Assembly: GCA_035256745.1 (NCBI GenBank)
Contig: DATEXQ010000029.1
Span: 1-17,139, forward strand
Direction of reading: 5' to 3'
From: DATEXQ01 sp035256745
Lineage (GTDB): Bacteria; Patescibacteriota; Microgenomatia; UBA8517
DNA length: 17,139 nucleotides
The notes beneath the pieces were generated by a model. That model had not been told where the DNA came from and did not search any database. It worked only from the letters and a program-made list of their open reading frames with translations. Positions within the stretch are counted from its first letter, which is position 1. Each line of letters begins with the position of its first letter. A program made the translations under genes and the position numbers. Shown one piece after another: positions 1 through 6,700 of this stretch.

Positions 1-762
1 GTTGTCTCAAATCCATTGCAGGAACCCCGAATTCATAAAGCTTTACCATGTGGATATGACGATTTGGAAATTTATAGACAGGAAGTTGTAAATGGAGTTC
101 ATGATTCCAATGTACGGGGAAGAGGTTGGAGTTACAGCTACCACGATAGAATTTTCAATTGGCCTGGAATTGGTAGTTGGGATAAATTAGAGGAAGTTGT
201 CGAAAAAGAAATAAATTTTCCGATGACAGATCAAATAAATCAAATTATTCTAAATTTATCGGATACTCCTCACTCAAGAAGATCCCAAGCGATTACCTGG
301 GTACCCTGGATAGATATGAAGCACCATGAACCCCCTTGTCTTCAGCGAATCTGGTGCAGGGTCGTAAAATCAAGTAGCGACTATCTTCTTGAAATGAATA
401 CCCACTGGAGAAGTCGCGATGCTTATAAGGCTTGTTTTATGAACATGTTTGCCTTAACAGATTTACAAAGGGAGATAGCCGAAAGGATATCTATGGTCTC
501 TAGAGAATATGTTTTACCGGGTAGATATATAGATATTAGCGATAGTTTCCATATTTACGGTTCGTATATTCGAAAAGGTGAGATGGATTTGTTTGTTGAA
601 TCAGTATCTAATTTACCTTTCGATAAAAGAGTTGTGAGAAGCGACAAACCTTCAATAATTAAGGAATTTGAAAGAGGAAAAAGTAAATTGGAAAATGAAA
701 AAATTATTAACGAAAAAGTTGTTACGCAAATGGTTATGGAGGCTTTAATAAATGCCAAGTAG
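1..762 (+). CDS. thyA: Thymidylate synthase ThyA (5' end outside window)
   Basis: This enzyme methylates dUMP to dTMP using 5,10-methylene-tetrahydrofolate, in the cytoplasm. The frame is open to the first base of the window, so the N-terminus is missing; the first possible start inside is a TTG at 16, which is probably internal. Numbering from that TTG, the sequence shows the phosphate-binding arginine pair (SRRS, 87-90), the catalytic cysteine in EPPC (Cys108), the RSxD segment (132-135), the Asn expected for dUMP rather than dCMP specificity (Asn143, in CFMN) and the late HIY nucleotide-binding motif (179-181). The core looks closer to the divergent, archaeal-like ThyA forms than to the E. 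coli enzyme, and the last 60 or so residues are not recognisable. The gene overlaps tdk by 11 bp, and the dTMP kinase follows. A related dCMP/dUMP hydroxymethylase is less likely because Asn143 is kept. Confidence 0.85.
   Translation, partial: VVSNPLQEPRIHKALPCGYDDLEIYRQEVVNGVHDSNVRGRGWSYSYHDRIFNWPGIGSWDKLEEVVEKEINFPMTDQINQIILNLSDTPHSRRSQAITWVPWIDMKHHEPPCLQRIWCRVVKSSSDYLLEMNTHWRSRDAYKACFMNMFALTDLQREIAERISMVSREYVLPGRYIDISDSFHIYGSYIRKGEMDLFVESVSNLPFDKRVVRSDKPSIIKEFERGKSKLENEKIINEKVVTQMVMEALINAK
738..742 (+). promoter_or_regulatory. Shine-Dalgarno GGAGG for tdk
   Basis: GGAGG lies inside the end of thyA, 9 nt before the ATG at 752. It supports that start for tdk and implies translation from the thyA message. 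It is one of the few clear Shine-Dalgarno sequences in the window. Confidence 0.6.
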
Positions 763-1381
763 AGTAGAATCAAGTCCAGAATTTTTACACAGAAATAATG
801 AGGGTTCTATAACAGTTATAGTAGGCCCAATGTTTAGTGGAAAGTCCGATGAATTGATTTGGATTTTAAGACAAGCTCAATATGCAAAATTAAATGTCCA
901 AGCATTTAAGCCAGAAGTTGATGATAGAAGAGGAGACGGTACTATAAACACATTCGATTTGATTTCCTTCCCGGCAACTTCAATAGCCAATTCCCCAGAA
1001 ATACTTAATAATTTAAATAAAGGAGTGCAAGTAGTAGGTATTGATGAGGCTCAATTCTTTGACACGAAATTAACCGAAGTATGTAAAGAGTTAGCTGACA
1101 AAAAGATACAAGTTGTAGTTGCCGGACTTCACTCAGATTTTAGAGGTAAAACTTTTGGTCCTATGGCTGATTTGTTGATAGAAGCTGACTATGTAAAGAA
1201 AAGGCAGGCAAGATGTGCAATATGCGGCGGACCTGCCTCCAGAACACAAAGATTGATGATAGAAAAAGGGATGACAAGACCTGCATATTTCGACGAACCA
1301 ATAATTGTAGTTGGAGGAAACGAGCAATACCAGGCTAGATGCAGACACTGCCACGAAGTTCCTGTAAGAACCTCAAGTTAA
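752..1381 (+). CDS. tdk: Thymidine kinase (type II, zinc-binding)
   Basis: This enzyme phosphorylates salvaged thymidine to dTMP with ATP. The 209 residues carry the type II hallmarks: Walker A GPMFSGKS (25-32), the DEAQFF Walker B/catalytic segment (98-103), a CxxC pair at 155/158 and a CRHC pair at 197/200 that together form the structural zinc site, and the GGNEQY substrate lasso (188-193) just before the second pair. The ATG at 752 is the only sensible start, since the next Met lies inside the P-loop, and it has a GGAGG 9 nt upstream. The start overlaps thyA by 11 bp, so de novo and salvage routes to dTMP are translated from one message, with dTMP kinase next. A roughly 20-residue N-terminal extension precedes the P-loop strand. 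Confidence 0.95.
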   Translation: MPSRVESSPEFLHRNNEGSITVIVGPMFSGKSDELIWILRQAQYAKLNVQAFKPEVDDRRGDGTINTFDLISFPATSIANSPEILNNLNKGVQVVGIDEAQFFDTKLTEVCKELADKKIQVVVAGLHSDFRGKTFGPMADLLIEADYVKKRQARCAICGGPASRTQRLMIEKGMTRPAYFDEPIIVVGGNEQYQARCRHCHEVPVRTSS

Positions 1382-1400
1382 TATTATATTTTCTACCATT

Positions 1401-1406
1401 TAAAAT
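1401..1406 (+). promoter_or_regulatory. -10 box TAAAAT for tmk, leaderless spacing
   Basis: TAAAAT ends 6 nt before the tmk ATG at 1413, so a transcript starting at the usual distance would begin on the start codon. A weak TTAATA (1378-1383) sits 17 nt upstream as a possible -35. No Shine-Dalgarno is seen. Confidence 0.5.
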
Positions 1407-1412
1407 ATTTAC

Positions 1413-2108
1413 ATGACTGAAAGAATAAATCATACATTTACGGCAGAATATAAAATAAATCCATATCCGGGATTATTTATAGTTATTGAAGGTTTAGACG
1501 GTTCGGGCAATTCAACACAAATTGAATGTTTAAGAAATTATTTCACCGAACGTTTCAAGTACCAAAAAGGTGGAATCCAGGTTATTAAAGAACCAACTTA
1601 CGGTCCGGCAGGAGCTTCAATTAATTGGGTATTAAGACGGGGACTAACAATTGACGATCAGACTTTACAATTAATGTTTATTGCAGACCGTTCGGATGAC
1701 TTGCTAAACGAAAGAACTGGAATAGTAAAGTTTTTAAAAACTCAAGGAAATGTAGTTCTTGGTGATAGATATATTGCGTCAACTCCGGCGTTTGGAAATA
1801 TCGCAGGATTAGATAAAGATTGGCTTTTATTTATACAGAGTAAATTTATTCTTCCCGACTACACATTCTTTTTGGATGTGAAACCCCATATCTGTATGGA
1901 AAGAATTAACAAAAGAAATAACGGTATTGATAGATTTGAGAAGTTGGAACACCTTGAGAAAGCATATCAAGGTTATGGATATATTATGCGAAAAATTCCT
2001 GATTTAATGATTGGGATTGATGGAGAAAGACCAATATCCGATATAACAAAAGATCTTATAAGTTATATAGAAAAAAGCCCTAAACTTCCAGGCAAATTGC
2101 ATTTTTAA
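1413..2108 (+). CDS. tmk: dTMP (thymidylate) kinase with Asn in place of the Walker A Lys
   Basis: This protein is predicted to convert dTMP to dTDP, the step that takes the products of both preceding genes on towards dTTP. The 231 residues show the family layout: beta-strand plus P-loop (FIVIEGLDGSGNSTQ, 22-36), the acidic-Pro substrate segment EPTYGP (60-65), an ADRSDD helix (91-96), the DRY motif (118-120), LDV (155-157) and a lid with basic residues followed by DRFE (173-176). The oddity is the P-loop: the nearly invariant Lys is Asn33, encoded AAT at 1509-1511. All other motifs look intact and the frame is undisturbed. About 20 residues precede the first strand. Whether the protein is an active kinase with an altered P-loop, a degenerate one, or a sequence error cannot be told from here. 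Confidence 0.87.
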   Translation: MTERINHTFTAEYKINPYPGLFIVIEGLDGSGNSTQIECLRNYFTERFKYQKGGIQVIKEPTYGPAGASINWVLRRGLTIDDQTLQLMFIADRSDDLLNERTGIVKFLKTQGNVVLGDRYIASTPAFGNIAGLDKDWLLFIQSKFILPDYTFFLDVKPHICMERINKRNNGIDRFEKLEHLEKAYQGYGYIMRKIPDLMIGIDGERPISDITKDLISYIEKSPKLPGKLHF

Positions 2109-2111
2109 GTG

Positions 2112-2117
2112 TATAAT
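2112..2117 (+). promoter_or_regulatory. -10 box TATAAT for ftcD, leaderless spacing
   Basis: A consensus TATAAT begins 3 nt after the tmk stop and ends 7 nt before the ATG at 2125. Transcription would start at or next to the A of the start codon. No -35 match is seen at 16-18 nt. Confidence 0.55.
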
Positions 2118-2124
2118 ACTTCTA

Positions 2125-3018
2125 ATGCAAAAACTCATTGAGTGCGTTCCGAATTTTTCGGAAGGAAGAAATAAAAAAGTAATAGATAAAATATTTAGTA
2201 CCGCTAAAAAGGTAAAAGGAGTAAAAGTATTTGAGTTGGAGTATGACAAATCCCACAACCGCTGTCTTTTTACCATAGTCGGATCTCCCCAAGATGTTTT
2301 GGAATCTATCCTGGAATCGATAAAAGTTGCTACAAAACTTATTGATATGAATAAACATAAAGGGGAACATCCGAGAATAGGAGCAACAGATGTAGTTCCC
2401 TTTATACCAATTTCAGGTGTAAGTATGAAAGAGTGTGTAAGTTTATCCAAAAAATTAGGAGTAAGAGTTGCCAAAGAGTTAAAAATCCCCGTTTATTTAT
2501 ATGAAGATAGTGCAACCAGAAAGGAAAGGGTAAATTTAGCAGATGTCAGGAAAGGTGAATACGAAGGGTTAAAGAAAGAAATTAAAATTAATCCCGACAG
2601 AAAACCGGACTTTGGACCTTCAATACTTCATCCAACGGCAGGGGCGGTTGTTATAGGAGCAAGGAAATATTTGGTTGCATTTAACGTTAATTTGGATACC
2701 AAAGATATATCGATCGGTAAAAAGATAGCAAAAAAAATCAGAGAAAGAGACGGAGGATTGGTAGGGGTTAAAGCCTTGGGATTTAATGTAGGAGGATTTG
2801 CACAAGTATCCATGAATTTGGTAGATTTCGAAAAAACAAATTTTGATGAAGCTTTTAGGGAAATCGAAAAATGGGCAAAAATGTTTAATGTTAAAATAAA
2901 AAGCTCTGAAATTTACGGAATGATTCCCTTGGAATCTATAACAAGAGCCTTAAGATATACTTATAAGGCAGATACGTTTAAATCCGATCAAATTTTGGAA
3001 AAAAGACTTTTCGAATAA
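2125..3018 (+). CDS. ftcD: Glutamate formimidoyltransferase (FTCD N-terminal-type, stand-alone)
   Basis: The family transfers a formimino group from formiminoglutamate to tetrahydrofolate. Some stand-alone members can instead move the formyl group of 5-formyl-THF to glutamate and so replace 5-formyl-THF cycloligase. The 297 residues match the transferase part of FTCD from the start (LIECVPNFSEGR, 4-15) through the catalytic-His segment EHPRIGATDVVPF (81-93; His82 lines up with the known catalytic His82). Later come the glycine-rich LHPTAGAVVIGAR stretch and GFNVGGFAQVSMN. The start follows a perfect TATAAT by 7 nt. The gene is 1 bp from the next, a cyclodeaminase, so the two halves of FTCD are split but adjacent. 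No histidine-degradation genes are in the window, so the source of formiminoglutamate is unexplained. Confidence 0.92.
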   Translation: MQKLIECVPNFSEGRNKKVIDKIFSTAKKVKGVKVFELEYDKSHNRCLFTIVGSPQDVLESILESIKVATKLIDMNKHKGEHPRIGATDVVPFIPISGVSMKECVSLSKKLGVRVAKELKIPVYLYEDSATRKERVNLADVRKGEYEGLKKEIKINPDRKPDFGPSILHPTAGAVVIGARKYLVAFNVNLDTKDISIGKKIAKKIRERDGGLVGVKALGFNVGGFAQVSMNLVDFEKTNFDEAFREIEKWAKMFNVKIKSSEIYGMIPLESITRALRYTYKADTFKSDQILEKRLFE

Positions 3019-3019
3019 T

Positions 3020-3577
3020 ATGATAAAAGAACAAAAAATTAGTAAATTTTTAAAAGATTTATCATCCTCAATGCCAACCCCGGGAGGTGGTTCTGCTGCA
3101 GCTTTTGTGGGTGCAATGGGAGCATCTTTGGTTGAAATGGTTGCCAATTTAACAATCGGTAAAAAAGGATACGAAAAATCAACCCAAAAAATAAAAGAAA
3201 TAAAAATTAAAGCAGTAAAAAATAAAAATAAACTTATTAATCTTGCAGATAAAGATGCAAAAGCATTTGAGGATGTTGTGCTTATTTTTAAATTACCAAA
3301 GGGAAATAAAAGAGATCTCGCAATGCAAAAAGCATTAAAAAAAGCAACCCTCATACCTTTAGAAACAGCTCTTTCTTCATCTGAAGTTGTAAAATTAGCA
3401 AAAGAGATTTTTACGATTGGTAATAAAAACGCCAAATCCGATGCAGCTTCAGCGCTTCATTTCGCAAAAGCATCTGCATCATCAGCTTTAGAGAATGTAA
3501 AAATAAATTTGGATTTGATTAAAGATAATAATTGGAAGGTAAAAATTGAGAAAGAGATTAATAAAATTGATATCTAA
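3020..3577 (+). CDS. Formimidoyl-THF cyclodeaminase / methenyl-THF cyclohydrolase (FTCD_C/FchA family)
   Basis: The family converts 5-formimino-THF to 5,10-methenyl-THF and ammonia, or, in FchA-type members, interconverts methenyl- and 10-formyl-THF. The 185-residue, all-helical protein has the family signature MPTPGGGSAAA (18-28) near its start, followed by GAMGASLVEMVANLTIGKK and a conserved acidic DKDAKAFEDV segment. It starts one base after the ftcD stop, with no Shine-Dalgarno or -10 box, so it is probably translated by coupling. It converges on the LCP gene with only 7 bp between the stops. Product specificity (formimino or methenyl substrate) cannot be read from the sequence. Its place near thyA suggests it supplies methylene-THF precursors. 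Confidence 0.88.
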   Translation: MIKEQKISKFLKDLSSSMPTPGGGSAAAFVGAMGASLVEMVANLTIGKKGYEKSTQKIKEIKIKAVKNKNKLINLADKDAKAFEDVVLIFKLPKGNKRDLAMQKALKKATLIPLETALSSSEVVKLAKEIFTIGNKNAKSDAASALHFAKASASSALENVKINLDLIKDNNWKVKIEKEINKIDI

Positions 3578-3584
3578 TTTAGTT

Positions 3585-4700
3585 TTACTTAAGTTCTGAA
3601 AAAATATAGTTTTGAACCCGAGTCCACTTATTTACTCCTTCTTTAGGAACAAGAATAAATTGACCCGTGCTGCTTTTGCTTTGTTGAAGTACATTTTGGT
3701 CGGTTAGGTTTATCTCTATTGTTCTATAAGAATCTAAATTTGCTAATATATTTACCAAAGTTCTTATTCCATTTGCATCCATATCGGTTTTAACATTCTC
3801 CACCAATTTATCAAAAACGGGATCGGCTTTTGTGATTATCTCAAGATTTAAAATTTTGTTTTTTATTCCGGTCAATACAGCAAATTGTCTTAAGGATCTT
3901 GAGAAATCTCCACCGCTTTCGTTGGAGTGTCTGGAACGGACAAATTTCAAGGCAGCTTCACCCTTGATTGTTTGTTTTCCTTTATCGAAGTGTAAATGTT
4001 CATAACGGCAGGTAAATTGTTTCTCCAAATCAAAACCAGAGTATTTACTATGGAGGTATGCTATTTCTTCAGGACTTTTACCGCAAGTTTCATTTTCCAA
4101 TCCTTTTACGGGATAAAAATAATCGTCAAAGGTGTTGGACACATCAACTTCGATACCTCCCAAAAGGTCGATTGCTTTTGCAAAACCGCCAAAATCAACG
4201 GCAATAAAGTAATTGATTGGCATTCCGACAACCAGGCCAGCTACATACTTTGCCAAATTTCCTCGACCCATATCACCTCTAAATTCAGGTTTTTTATTGG
4301 CATATTTAGTATCGTTTCCACCGATAGAATATGCTTCGTTTATTTTATTATTTGTTGTTGAATCCCAATCACTAGGTATGGCTAGCCAAAGATCTCTGGG
4401 AATTGATATTATATTTACCTTTGAATTTTCGGTATTGATGTTTACAACAATCATTGAATCGGTTAAAAAACTGCCGTCGTGTCCGGCACCGCCATAACCC
4501 AAAAGAAGTATGTTGGTGGATTTATTATTCGGAAGTTCATTTGGATTAGGTAATGACAGCAGAGATGATTTTTCTTCTGGATTTTTCTTAATTAGTGTTT
4601 TGGAAAGTTTAGAGTAGAGAAAGGTTGTAATTCCCGCACCGGTAAGTGCTCCCAAGAAAAGAACGAATAAAATTAATTTTTTTATGTTAATTTTCTGCAT
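3585..4700 (-). CDS. LytR-CpsA-Psr (LCP) family protein
   Basis: LCP proteins are membrane-anchored phosphotransferases that attach lipid-linked glycopolymers to the cell wall. This 371-residue protein has a short basic N-terminus, one membrane segment (about 8-30) and an extracytoplasmic LCP domain from about 62. Visible motifs are ILLLGYGG (64-71), the catalytic-type Asp81 in LTDSM, the SIPRD motif (99-103), RSRH (255-258) and DFSRSLRQ (265-272), which supply the Arg residues that bind pyrophosphate. Two cysteines (206, 231) could form a disulfide. It is the only housekeeping-type gene here on the minus strand, lying between the folate and translation clusters. It has its own promoter facing away from rpsB. 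The exact glycopolymer cannot be inferred. Confidence 0.93.
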   Translation of the reverse strand: MQKINIKKLILFVLFLGALTGAGITTFLYSKLSKTLIKKNPEEKSSLLSLPNPNELPNNKSTNILLLGYGGAGHDGSFLTDSMIVVNINTENSKVNIISIPRDLWLAIPSDWDSTTNNKINEAYSIGGNDTKYANKKPEFRGDMGRGNLAKYVAGLVVGMPINYFIAVDFGGFAKAIDLLGGIEVDVSNTFDDYFYPVKGLENETCGKSPEEIAYLHSKYSGFDLEKQFTCRYEHLHFDKGKQTIKGEAALKFVRSRHSNESGGDFSRSLRQFAVLTGIKNKILNLEIITKADPVFDKLVENVKTDMDANGIRTLVNILANLDSYRTIEINLTDQNVLQQSKSSTGQFILVPKEGVNKWTRVQNYIFSELK

Positions 4701-4710
4701 TAATATTTCA

Positions 4711-4740
4711 AGTGTACTTTTTTAAACGTTGATTGTGCAA
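4711..4740 (-). promoter_or_regulatory. Putative promoter of the LCP gene
   Basis: On the minus strand TTGCAC (4740-4735) and TACACT (4716-4711) are separated by 18 nt. The -10 box ends 10 nt before the ATG, giving a predicted leader of only 3-4 nt. Confidence 0.4.
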
Positions 4741-4781
4741 TATGGGATGAGTACTTTAATCGCAATTGCTTTGCATTCGGG

Positions 4782-4810
4782 TTGAAACACAAGAATTTAA
4801 CTGATAGAAT
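4782..4810 (+). promoter_or_regulatory. Promoter of the rpsB operon (extended -10)
   Basis: TTGAAA (4782-4787), a 17-nt spacer and TAGAAT (4805-4810) with an extended TGA (4802-4804) make this the strongest promoter seen in the window. Transcription should begin near 4817, leaving a leader of about 63 nt before rpsB, unlike the near-leaderless arrangement elsewhere. Confidence 0.7.
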
Positions 4811-4816
4811 ACGGGG

Positions 4817-4879
4817 AAACACATCAGCCAGATCTCCTGGAAACCCCAGGCTGATGAATGACTTAAGGAGATTTATTAA
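4817..4879 (+). promoter_or_regulatory. Structured rpsB leader with anti-Shine-Dalgarno loop (candidate S2-responsive element)
   Basis: An inverted repeat CATCAGCC (4822-4829) / GGCTGATG (4849-4856) forms an 8-bp stem. Its loop holds ATCTCCT (4832-4838), the exact reverse complement of AGGAGAT (4866-4872), which contains the rpsB Shine-Dalgarno AAGGAG (4865-4870, 9 nt before the ATG). Pairing of loop and Shine-Dalgarno would make an H-type pseudoknot that hides the ribosome site. An alternative fold uses CATCAG/CTGATG plus CCTGG (4836-4840)/CCAGG (4846-4850) and frees the site. Autogenous control by S2 is known for rpsB leaders in other bacteria; its action here is inference. Confidence 0.6.
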
Positions 4880-5590
4880 ATGACAGACGTATCATTACAA
4901 ACACTTTTGGAAACTGGTGCACATTTTGGGCATCAGATAAGGCGTTGGAATCCCAAGATGAAACCCTATATTTATCAGGGTGAAGAGGGTGTTCATATTT
5001 TTGATTTATTAATAACCAAGCAAGCTTTGGAGGAGGCCTTGGGAGTTATTAAGAAAGCTTCAAAAGAAGGGAAAAATATATTAATTATCGGTACAAAAAA
5101 GCAGGTAAAGGAAAAGATTGCCCAAATTGCCAAGGAAACCAATATTCTTTATGTAAATGAACGCTGGCTTGGAGGAACCCTAACCAATTTCGAACAGGTA
5201 AAAAAATCCATCGATAAACTCGAGAAGATGAAGATTGATAAAGAAGCAGGAACTTATAAAAACCTTACTAAAAAAGAAAGGTTACTTATAGATAGAGAAA
5301 TAGTAAGACTGGAAAGATTTTTTGGGGGGCTTTCCGGGATGAATGTCAGACCCGATTTGATGATAATTATAGATATCAAGAAAGAAATAGGAGCCGCAAA
5401 AGAGGCAAATTTTACGGGTATTGAAACAGTGGGAATAGTAGATAGCAATGCAGACCCCGATTTGGTTGATTATGCAGTTCCCATGAATGACGATGCCAAG
5501 AAAGCTCTTGATTATGTCTTGGATTTGATAAAAGACGCTATACTGGAAGGGAAATCAAAACCCAATACAAAAGAACTTAAGTCAAAATAA
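4880..5590 (+). CDS. rpsB: 30S ribosomal protein S2
   Basis: S2 is a late-assembling protein of the small subunit that helps anchor S1 where S1 is present. The 236 residues are near the usual length (241 in E. coli). They show the family N-terminus LLETGAHFGHQIRRWNPKM (9-27), the KPYIY segment, the NERWLGGTLTNF motif after the first third, and the C-terminal VDSNADPDLVDY region with its conserved DP. The start is fixed by AAGGAG 9 nt upstream. It leads the operon rpsB-tsf-frr, with tsf 13 bp downstream, and is preceded by a strong promoter and a folded leader. The C-terminus ends in a short Lys-rich tail. Confidence 0.97.
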   Translation: MTDVSLQTLLETGAHFGHQIRRWNPKMKPYIYQGEEGVHIFDLLITKQALEEALGVIKKASKEGKNILIIGTKKQVKEKIAQIAKETNILYVNERWLGGTLTNFEQVKKSIDKLEKMKIDKEAGTYKNLTKKERLLIDREIVRLERFFGGLSGMNVRPDLMIIIDIKKEIGAAKEANFTGIETVGIVDSNADPDLVDYAVPMNDDAKKALDYVLDLIKDAILEGKSKPNTKELKSK

Positions 5591-5603
5591 ATTAAAAAAT
5601 TTC

Positions 5604-6065
5604 ATGAAAATTTCTACAGATTTAATCAAAAAGTTAAGAGAAGAAACCGGCGCGCCTGTTATCAGAGTCAAAAAGGTACTAGAGGAATTAAAAGGAAATG
5701 AGAAAAAAGCCACAGATGTTTTAAAAAAAGAAGGTTTTGAGAAAGCCGCAAGAAGAACCGATAGAGAAACCTCTCAAGGGTTGGTAGAAACTTATGTACA
5801 TCATTCGGGTAAAGTCGCAAGCATAATTGAAATAATGTGCGAAACAGATTTTGTTTCCCGAAATGGACTTTTTAAAAACCTAGGACACAACATTGCTTTA
5901 CAGGTGGCATCAATGAACCCAAAAGACGCTAAAGATTTGGAAAACCAGGAGTTTATAAAAGATCCAACAAAAAAGATATCGGATTTGGTTAAAGAGGTTA
6001 TTGCCAAAACAGGAGAAAATATTCGTATAGGTAGATTTTATCGTGTAGAATTAGGTAAGAAATAA
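5604..6065 (+). CDS. tsf: Elongation factor Ts, short form
   Basis: EF-Ts exchanges GDP for GTP on EF-Tu. The protein has an N-terminal UBA-like EF-Tu-binding domain (about 1-45, with TGAPVIRVKKVLEEL) and one core subdomain carrying the TDFV motif (81-84) and HNIALQVA (95-102). It ends at IRIGRFYRVELG, the strand that closes the core. At 153 residues it is much shorter than the E. coli protein (283) and shorter than the compact Thermus form (196), so the second core subdomain and coiled coil are absent. The ATG at 5604 lies 13 bp after rpsB without a Shine-Dalgarno. The next gene is frr directly: pyrH, which usually lies between, is missing. Confidence 0.95.
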   Translation: MKISTDLIKKLREETGAPVIRVKKVLEELKGNEKKATDVLKKEGFEKAARRTDRETSQGLVETYVHHSGKVASIIEIMCETDFVSRNGLFKNLGHNIALQVASMNPKDAKDLENQEFIKDPTKKISDLVKEVIAKTGENIRIGRFYRVELGKK

Positions 6066-6091
6066 CTTAAAGAGAAAGTTAAAACATCTTT

Positions 6092-6646
6092 ATGGATGAA
6101 TCTTCAATAAGAAATAAGATGCAGCAGGTTGTAAACCTCGTATTGTCGGATATATCATCACTTCGTACTGGAAGAGCAACAAGTGCTGTAATTGATAGTC
6201 TTTTGGTTGATGTTTATAAAGGACAACAAAAGTTGAAAATTCAAGAACTTGCAACGATCACATCTACAGATGCTCAAACTCTTGTTATAGATCCCTGGGA
6301 TAAATCCATAATCGGGGAAATAAGACAAGGGATATTATCAGCAAATATTGGTTTAAACCCAATGGTTGATGGAGAAATAATAAGAATTAATTTTCCCGTA
6401 ATGACTACGGAAGACAGGGAAAAATATATAAAACTTCTTTCAACCAAACTGGAAAACGGGAGAATTATGATAAGACAAATTAGAGGAGAGGCAATGAGGG
6501 ATATTAAAGAAAACTTTGAAGAGAAGCAAATTTCGGAAGATGAAAAATTTGAGGGAGAAAAGAATATTCAGAAAATTACCGACGAATACATAAACAGGAT
6601 TAACGAGGCAGGAGAAAATAAAAAACAAGATCTTCTTCAGATTTAA
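6092..6646 (+). CDS. frr: Ribosome recycling factor
   Basis: RRF works with EF-G to split post-termination ribosomes. The 184 residues match the full family length (185 in E. coli), with the conserved LRTGRA (24-29) that contacts rRNA, the domain II core with ITSTDAQTLVIDPWD, and the long C-terminal helix with IRQIRGEAMRDIKENF. A GAGAAAG stretch (6072-6078) about 13 nt before the ATG is a poor Shine-Dalgarno. It follows tsf by 26 bp and is the last translation-factor gene before the membrane protease rseP, which has its own promoter. Confidence 0.96.
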   Translation: MDESSIRNKMQQVVNLVLSDISSLRTGRATSAVIDSLLVDVYKGQQKLKIQELATITSTDAQTLVIDPWDKSIIGEIRQGILSANIGLNPMVDGEIIRINFPVMTTEDREKYIKLLSTKLENGRIMIRQIRGEAMRDIKENFEEKQISEDEKFEGEKNIQKITDEYINRINEAGENKKQDLLQI

Positions 6647-6659
6647 ATTTTAGGTACGC

Positions 6660-6688
6660 TTGCGCTTTGACTGGTGCTCCTTTATACT
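6660..6688 (+). promoter_or_regulatory. Putative promoter of rseP
   Basis: TTGCGC (6660-6665), a 17-nt spacer and TATACT (6683-6688) precede the ATG at 6701 by 12 nt. The predicted transcript leader is about 6 nt, with no Shine-Dalgarno. Confidence 0.45.
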
Positions 6689-6700
6689 TAACTTCAGCAA

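Noticed and set aside
3996..4361. Plus-strand ORF of 121 codons inside the LCP gene
   Set aside because: It lies entirely antisense to a well-supported LCP domain, has no family-like motif and no promoter or SD; it is a shadow of the real gene.
4762..4769. 8-bp palindrome GCAATTGC upstream of the rpsB -35 box
   Set aside because: Short AT-rich palindromes are common in this composition, and there is no second copy to suggest an operator.
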